Source of the DNA: Cladopsammia gracilis
Lineage: Eukaryota > Cnidaria > Anthozoa > Scleractinia > Dendrophylliidae
Direction: 5' to 3'
Length of the DNA stretch: 64,000 nt
NCBI GenBank assembly: GCA_022457155.1
Contig: JAJGOT010000034.1
Span: 1,705,501-1,769,500, forward strand
Part shown: one piece after another, positions 57,935 through 64,000 of the stretch
How positions within the stretch are numbered: the first letter of the stretch is position 1
Layout: every line of letters begins with the position of its first letter
Notes under the pieces: model-generated
Seen by the model: only the letters and a program-made list of their open reading frames with translations
Database searches by the model: none
Told to the model about the DNA's origin: nothing
Made by a program: the position numbers and the translations under genes

Positions 57935-59201
57935 TGCTCACACATTTTTACGTTAAAAGTAACAGCCTCCTTAAGTGAGTATACGATGCAGCCCCATTCA
58001 TTTCTCATTTCCATTACATGGTCTTGGTTAAGACCTTTTTGTTAAGCCTATTGTCTTTTTCCGCTTGCAAAATAGGCTTTTCCGAAAACAGCTAACGACA
58101 ATGATCACCAATTAAAATCCGTGTAGCTGCTTATTTACCAGCTCAATAATTCCATTCGTCCCATAATTCTTAAACATGTTTTCACTAAAACTGACTACCT
58201 TGTAAAGCTCGTTGATTCGCAGTGTTGGCACTTTTACATGTGATCAGCTAATAAATTCTTTTAAAGCTCCATTAATACTCCTCATTTCGGCTCATTTCCA
58301 TTGCATGGATGGGTACTCCTTTAGAACAACAGATAATTGCATCGTTGAAAGTCGCTGTTTTAATTTGCTCTTTTACCAGGGAACTTATCAGCCGCAAAGA
58401 TAATCGCTATTCTTGGAAATAAGTATACTTCGAGTTAGTGAATAATTTGGCAAAAGACCTGCCATTTTTCTGAAGAACGTTGCGGTGGAGGCAGGTTTTC
58501 AATTATTATTGATTAAATTTTCACAAATCGACTCGCGCCATTATTCACTCGGACAATAGAAATAGAACAAACGGATAAGTCGATTGTCTTTATTTTCACG
58601 CTTCAAAATAAACTTGTCTTAGAACAGCTATCAGTAATGAACACCGACCAAAGGGAAACTATACGAATCCTTGAAGCTGCTCACACTTGTTTTCGCAGAT
58701 TATTGCATGTAGCACATTTTCTCGTCAATTGTCGTTTGAGTTTGGAAAGTTTTAATCAGTAGATATTCTATATGCAACTTCACGTTGACCTTAACGTTAT
58801 TTGTCTAATCTTTGTATCAAATACAAAACGTCTGTGGATGAAGGGATTAGTTGCTAAAGAAACTGTGGGCTGCGTTGATGATATGGGGAAGCGAGACATT
58901 TTAGCAATGGAGTTGATAGTTGACAAGTGGAACTGATTAAGTAAATCTGTCACAGTAACTTGGACTTTCCAAGGCTTACGTTTTGCGCATTAGCACCTGG
59001 TCACTGAGTGAATTCATTTTCTGTGACGACAGGCTGACGTTTGAAGCCGTCGCGCATCAGTAAAGCTCCGTACTGAAGCGCTCAGTTTAAACATAAAGTA
59101 CCCAAACCTATATATCAGTTTGAAGATTATAAAATGGAGAAGGCATATAATTATAATTTCGTCGGCAGAGTAAAATTTAGACGCGATACGGCAAATGCAA
59201 A
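57935..59201. other. TMEM163 upstream and intergenic region
   Basis: No exon or repeat pair identified. It should contain the TMEM163 promoter, but no clear motif was seen. Confidence 0.4.
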
Positions 59202-59531
59202 ATGACCGATGTTTATAAATGCGAATTACCCGCGCTACCATTTCACTCCACGAAACTAGTTGCATGGTACACCCGTAGAGTTAAAGAGGCCATCCACATA
59301 AGACTTCATCCTAATAACATCAACAGAGGTAGTGGAATTGAAATTCCCGAAGCGTGGATGCCTACAATCAAGAAGCATAACAGCCGACCGATATCAAATC
59401 GGACCGGAGAGGGAACAACATCTTTTCGGAATAATAATGAGGATCGAAATGCACCAATAGCAACAAGCCAACGTGCTACATAAGCGACACGTAACCTATC
59501 GACCTCATCGCCTGATGAAGACTACCAGTAA
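59202..59531 (+). pseudogene. C-terminal remnant of a retroelement (Penelope-like)
   Basis: The plus strand reads RRVKEAIHIRLHPNNINRGS then GIEIPEAWMPTIKKHN, typical of the tail of Penelope-like or related RT/GIY-YIG elements. The frame then ends at 59483, and another frame reaches SPDEDYQ before TAA at 59529, so at least one frameshift has occurred. A GATGAAG...GAAACGTCGCG tail follows. The RT core is absent, so this is a 5'-truncated dead copy. The class is from memory of similar tails. Confidence 0.6.
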
Positions 59532-60339
59532 TAGCAGTCGAAACGTCGCGATCAACATCTTAAAGTGACTCCATCGTGAGACAAACGAAAAAAGCGTTTA
59601 CCTATCTTACACACCACGATGAACAACAACCACATTTTTAGTAGTTGCATGATATAAACAAGTCGATACCCACGCAAGAGCAATCCAGGCCGATAGTGGA
59701 TTATCTACTAATTATTCGCGTTTCAGATTCTAATTCTAAACTGCTCATTTTTGTAAATTCCACAAACCTTTTTCCTGCACAACACCTTCAAAAATCACAA
59801 AAACATTACCAAAACATCAACTTGATAACATTGTCTAAAGGCTAAGTGACGGCATTTTTGAATTGATTGAAACTTCAACAAAATAATTTCATAAATCAAT
59901 CTTAAAAAGTGCAAAAAAAATGGCTTAGTCAGTGAGAAGAACTAATTTTCAACTAAAACTAACATACCCCCGTGACAAATGTATTACAGCAAAATATACT
60001 TGAAACTCAATTAGTGTTGAAAAAAAAAACTTGCGTTTGATTGACTTTCAAGCATATACTTTTCAATTTTCTGAATTTAAGGTGGTTCCGTTGTTATTTC
60101 TGGCGCACTCGTCTATGACAAAATTTGGGTCATAACTTTTTCGGCTCTAAAGCGATGCCTATGAAACTTTGCGAAAACTTACAGTTAATACGTAGCAATA
60201 ACATGATAGAATTCGATTTAACTGGGAAGAAATATGGAAAGCTTAGCGTAGATTCATAGTGATAATCGGGATTAAGTGAACCCCACTTTTTGAACAAAAT
60301 CGCACCCAGTGAAAAATTTTGCCTTTATATTTGTGTTAA
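59532..60339. other. Non-coding, no gene recognised
   Basis: AT-rich. Contains a TTAAGGTGG end-like motif near 60079, similar to the ends of the next element. Confidence 0.4.
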
Positions 60340-60899
60340 GGTGGCTCCATATAGTTATTGGCCAGTCTTCCAAATAAAATATACACGATCTTATTGCTGT
60401 CTTTTGAGAGTTTTGTTTCGCGACACTAGGCATAATATACACATACACGTAGCTTAGGCTTTCTCGTTTACGGAGAAGTCTAATTTGGCAGTCTTGTCTC
60501 GTTACCATGGCAACTAATGATTGAGTTGTTAGGTTTGTTATTCAAGGCTAGCAAACCTGTCAACAGATTTTCTCGGGTTTTATACGATAAATATTCACGA
60601 GTTTTGGCGAAGCAGAAGAAACATCCAGTAAGTCCAATCTAACAAAGCCATAAAAAAAAACAGTACATAATTTTCGGCAATTCACTCACTTTTCGTTTTT
60701 TACGTTTATTGGGTTTGTGTATGTACAAAAATTGTTGTCTTTTCTTTGTGATCGAGAACAAAGAAAATCCTACCAATTTGCCAATTTTTATAAACATTTA
60801 CAGTGTGGAATGCGCGCAATAAACGTTTTAGTTGCTGTAAAAACCTGGCGCCATTTTCGTTCGCATGCCTCGCGCGCCAAAAAACTATATGGAGCCACC
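60340..60899. mobile_element. TIR element with TTAA flanks, 560 bp
   Basis: GGTGGCTCCATATAG at the left and CTATATGGAGCCACC at the right, with TTAA immediately outside on both sides. TTAA target sites are typical of piggyBac and Kolobok elements. No coding capacity. Confidence 0.75.
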
Positions 60900-61779
60900 T
60901 TAAATTTCTGGAATCAGCTTACATTGACTCAATACATACCCTTACCAATTTTCAGCAAAATAGTTGGCTAAAATTCTTTGAAATTTTAAATCTGACTTGA
61001 TGCTCTTTAACAAAACAATTCACGAACCTAAATTTCTGGGGGAATGCTTGCTAAATCCGAATTCTAAGCCGATTTCAAATCTTGCGAACCATTAAAACGT
61101 ATTCACCAGTTCTGTTAATACTAGCAGTAATCGGAGATTATAGAAACGCGTTCGAAGGTTTCTGGCGGAAATGAGCCCCTGAAAAAAACAATAGGGGCGG
61201 CCATTTGGAAGACCGAACACCAAAAACTGTCAAATTTTTCTGCGTGCAAGGCACAGGGTAACCAACACGAAATTAGGATTGCGTTCTTCCAACGCGATTA
61301 TAAAATGCTCCAAAACCTGCTCAAATCTCCAATAATGCGTTTTCCACCATTTTTCAAAAATTATCCAGCAGTTTGGTGTCAAACTCCTTCCACATGAATT
61401 TCAAGGTACTCAATACTTTTTCGTCGTTTTTTTTTTCTGCTTAGAAGGGCTTTCAATTGGAGAAATAGTTGTTGGGATTATAAGCGACTCCGTATCTGAG
61501 CTCACTGACAGGCGAAGCTGACAAGGAGTTTTCAAAGTTTTGTTCATGAATACGAAATTTATTCTTAGAATTCGCACCTTAGGCAAGCTTTTAGTAGTTT
61601 TTTTTGTTTCTTTCTGAAAATAGTTCCCAAAATAGTTTCCTCTAAAACAAAATAAAACAAGCATAAGCAGACCAAGTTAAATCATGCTTCCACTCCTTCG
61701 AAGGCTTTCAATTTATACATGACGGTTGAAAAATACTCAATCTTTCTTATTCCATTCTTACACCACACGGAACGTTTCC
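60900..61779. other. Non-coding, no gene recognised
   Basis: Nothing supported. Confidence 0.4.
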
Positions 61780-61785
61780 TTTATT
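61780..61785 (-). promoter_or_regulatory. Possible poly(A) signal
   Basis: AATAAA on the minus strand, 115 bases after the stop of the 65-residue peptide model. Confidence 0.35.
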
Positions 61786-61900
61786 TCCGTTCTCAAAGAT
61801 CTAAGCAAATGTGTATTTAGGCTACACTATACATTGCACACTAATTATGTTTCTTGTTCACTGATATCCAGTACACATTTGGCAATGGCGTCAAGTGTCG

Positions 61901-62708
61901 TCACCAGTTCCCCTTTTCGTCCTTCAGTTCCCGATCGCAATCCAGTTTGCGTGCAGCTGCACATAAAGTTCGTCGGTAGTTCAGCGCCGTCTTCTGAAAG
62001 AAGAACATTAGAATTAAATGTTTCCTATTTTTTACCGCTGGGTAGAATTTCAATAAGAAGTTCACTGGTTTTCCTTCAAGGAAATTTGTTACGTGGAAAT
62101 TATATACAGCTGATTTTTTGTAAACATGGTTGATGAAAATTACATTTCCCTACAACTACGCTCAAACAAAGGTTTTCTCACTCTAGTCAGCCTAAAAATC
62201 ACACAAAAGAGAGAGGAAAGGAAAGGTAGCGTTTTGTTTTTCACTGCGTCAAATATCATAGCGGACGTCTCAGGAAACAACGATTCTTTACGTTCGATCC
62301 ATTTTGTCAGTTTTAGCGGTCCAATGTTTGTCGCCATATTTATGATTGACGGCAGAGTAAAAGGTAAACCTTAGTTAAGCTTTGAACTTCAGAGTTCGCG
62401 TGTTATTGAAATGCGCAGTAAGAAACTGTGTTGGAAGCGAATAGATTCCCTCTTAACTCGAAACGGATGCAATAAGGGCGCTCCGACGATTATGCGACAT
62501 TCGCTTTTTGTCGGTTCAAGATACGTGTTTTTAAACTAAAAACTAATCAAGCGTTAAGGAAACATTTGCTAAGCAAAACTAACTGTGGTGACTGCTGTTT
62601 TACCTCGCTCCTTTTGCCATTTCTGTTGTATGAGATACAATCAGCTTGCTGTACAAGGAACATCAGCAAAGAAGTGAAAAGCAAAATGGCTAAAACCTTT
62701 GATTTCAT
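61901..62708 (-). CDS. Small secreted peptide precursor with GKR site, two exons
   Basis: Model: exon 1 at 62604-62708 and exon 2 at 61901-61993, 65 residues. Exon 1 encodes a clear signal peptide (MKSKVLAILLFTSLLMFLV then QQADC), followed by ISYNRNGKRSE, and ends at G/GTAAAA in phase 0. Exon 2 follows a TTCTTTCAG acceptor and reads KTALNYRRTLCAAARKLDCD to a TGA. GKR is the standard signal for dibasic cleavage plus C-terminal amidation, so a neuropeptide-like product ending in Asn-amide is possible (inference). A second frame of exon 2 is also open (LPTNFMCSCTQTGLR to TAA near 61849) but needs phase 2, which exon 1 does not supply. Function unknown. No homologue recognised. Confidence 0.45.
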
Positions 62709-63244
62709 TCTCCAATTTTTCTTGATATGAAGGTTGAGGTCTCTGAGGAGGGAAAAAACGAGTTTGGCTTTTAAGACCACAAGTGGTTCATTTATATCCT
62801 CAACGGTTTTTCTCTGGAAAAGTTAAATTGCCGTTTAATTCTAGATCAAAGCCATTAATAGTGCCTTTGTGAAAATATATTTCAATTATCTTTTTTAATT
62901 GCTTATCAAGAATAGATTATGCAAACAATATCAATTGCTTATTTATAATAACAGTTTAGGGACCGTTTACGCCCTCCCTTGCTGTGAAATGGTAGGCAAA
63001 TTATTCCATGTCATTAACAACCAACACGGTGGTATTAACTTTACCTCTCTCTACGTTTTCTATTTCACATAATTGTTTTGTTCAATGTAGGAAACAATAT
63101 GAACCGGTGTAACGTGACGCTTGGAGTGAATGAAAGTTGTTGAGGGTGATGGCAGTCAGGGTTTGTTATACGGTCAAACCCGCTCAAAATGAAGCCAAGA
63201 TGGTCGCTTTCGAGAGGTTGGACCAGTTCTGAAACCCGAAGTGA
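62709..63244. other. Upstream region, no feature recognised
   Basis: It should contain the promoter of the 65-residue peptide gene. No repeat or exon identified. Confidence 0.35.
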
Positions 63245-63640
63245 CAAACATCTCCTCGAGTCCTCGCATTGCTCTCACATTGATAAAAACGTATGAAGTT
63301 TCTCGAAGCAAGATTTTATCCCTGAAAGCCTGAGCTCTTCTTTTTCTACGTTAGCGGCTTTTGAGTATCCCTGTCTTGAGTAGCAAACCGCGAAAAAATA
63401 CAGGAAAATAACGACTTTAATTTAAACGGTTTTCTCCGCTTAGTAAACGCAGGAAAACATCAAAGTACCTTTCCTGCTCAACGCGTACGGCGGGCGGGCG
63501 GGCGGGCGGCGGGCACACGGACCGACGCGCCAGCGAAACATTCTGCTAGCCATGACCATGAAAAATGACGGGCATAGGTTCTATAAGTATGGGGCTACGC
63601 AGCCGGGCTTTCGGCCCGCGATAGCTCCGCTAATAAGGCT
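63245..63640. repeat. Interspersed repeat, inverted copy of 6815-7260
   Basis: TATCCCTGTCTTGAGTAGCA, AACCGCGAAAAAATACAGGA and TGCTAGCCATGACCATGAAA are reverse complements of the copy near the left end. A GGGC microsatellite (63487-63510) lies inside it. Confidence 0.7.
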
Positions 63641-63724
63641 TTTTGTGTTTCATCCTCAGAGACCCAGGGGCAGTTAGTCGGGACGAAGTAAAATCTCGGT
63701 AAAAATAAGCGCGACGAAAGTTTT

Positions 63725-63747
63725 CAAGAGCGAGCGAGCGAGCGAGA
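63725..63747. repeat. GAGC microsatellite
   Basis: About five GAGC tetramers in a row. Confidence 0.9.
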
Positions 63748-64000
63748 CCCAGGGTTTCCACACTAACCGAACCAGTTCCACGAACATTTGAAATCCTCGT
63801 CTCTGATTGGGCAGAAAATTTCTGGCATTGTATCTTTCTGCTCAATAAGCGAGCTGCATCTATCGCGCCATTTTCGTACCTTCTTACACGAGGATTGTTT
63901 TTGCTTGATCGCCATTGCGATGATCAACTGAGGCGGCTTGCTTGAAAAGTTTCGGAAAAAAAATTATGTTCTCAAATTCGAGAATAATAGGGAGATTCAG

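Noticed and set aside
61726..62133. 135-codon plus frame
   Set aside because: It is antisense to the second exon of the small secreted-peptide model, with no signal peptide, domain or splice support of its own.

Overview
The window is animal nuclear DNA, most likely from an anthozoan cnidarian and probably a stony coral. It is AT-rich, its genes carry GT-AG introns, and it holds clear single-copy metazoan genes (EIF3G, SPOUT1, TMEM163). Between and inside them lies a dense mix of short terminal-inverted-repeat (TIR) elements, foldbacks, minisatellites and retroelement fragments. The coral assignment is inference from gene sequence and repeat style; the species cannot be named.

Layout. 1-800 is a 53-bp tandem repeat cut by the window edge. 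911-1256 holds a decayed coiled-coil repeat reading frame. 4647-8926 (minus) is a predicted secreted protein made of four ~120-residue repeats. 9061-11640 and 17560-21600 are two copies of one long interspersed repeat, between them a small secreted-peptide gene at 14453-17277 (minus). 23188-30165 (minus) is SPOUT1 in eight exons and 30360-49282 (plus) is EIF3G in ten exons. The two are divergent with 194 bp between start codons, so they probably share a promoter. 50000-56000 is repeat-rich with no convincing gene except one orphan first exon at 56032-56138 (plus). 57050-57934 (minus) is intronless TMEM163. 59202-59531 is a retroelement tail. 61901-62708 (minus) is a second small secreted-peptide gene. 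63245-63640 repeats a family also present, inverted, at 6815-7260.

The most striking structure is in EIF3G intron 6. A LINE fragment there is split by an 8.37-kb element with 544-bp TIRs (37128-45497). Its one large minus-strand gene joins an N-terminal Cys/His region, a long central region with an acidic SPDTDV...GCDS signature, and a C-terminal tesmin/TSO1-like CXC domain in a separate exon. That gene is broken by an in-frame TGA and by a 223-bp insert with a 12-bp target duplication, and its intron holds a further 913-bp foldback. The nesting is thus four levels deep: EIF3G intron, LINE, large TIR element, secondary insertions.

Both housekeeping genes act in translation or RNA/centrosome biology (eIF3g is a translation initiation subunit; SPOUT1 is a SPOUT-fold methyltransferase). 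TMEM163 is a zinc transporter. The three secreted-protein models were assembled here from splice signals and phase and need transcript support.
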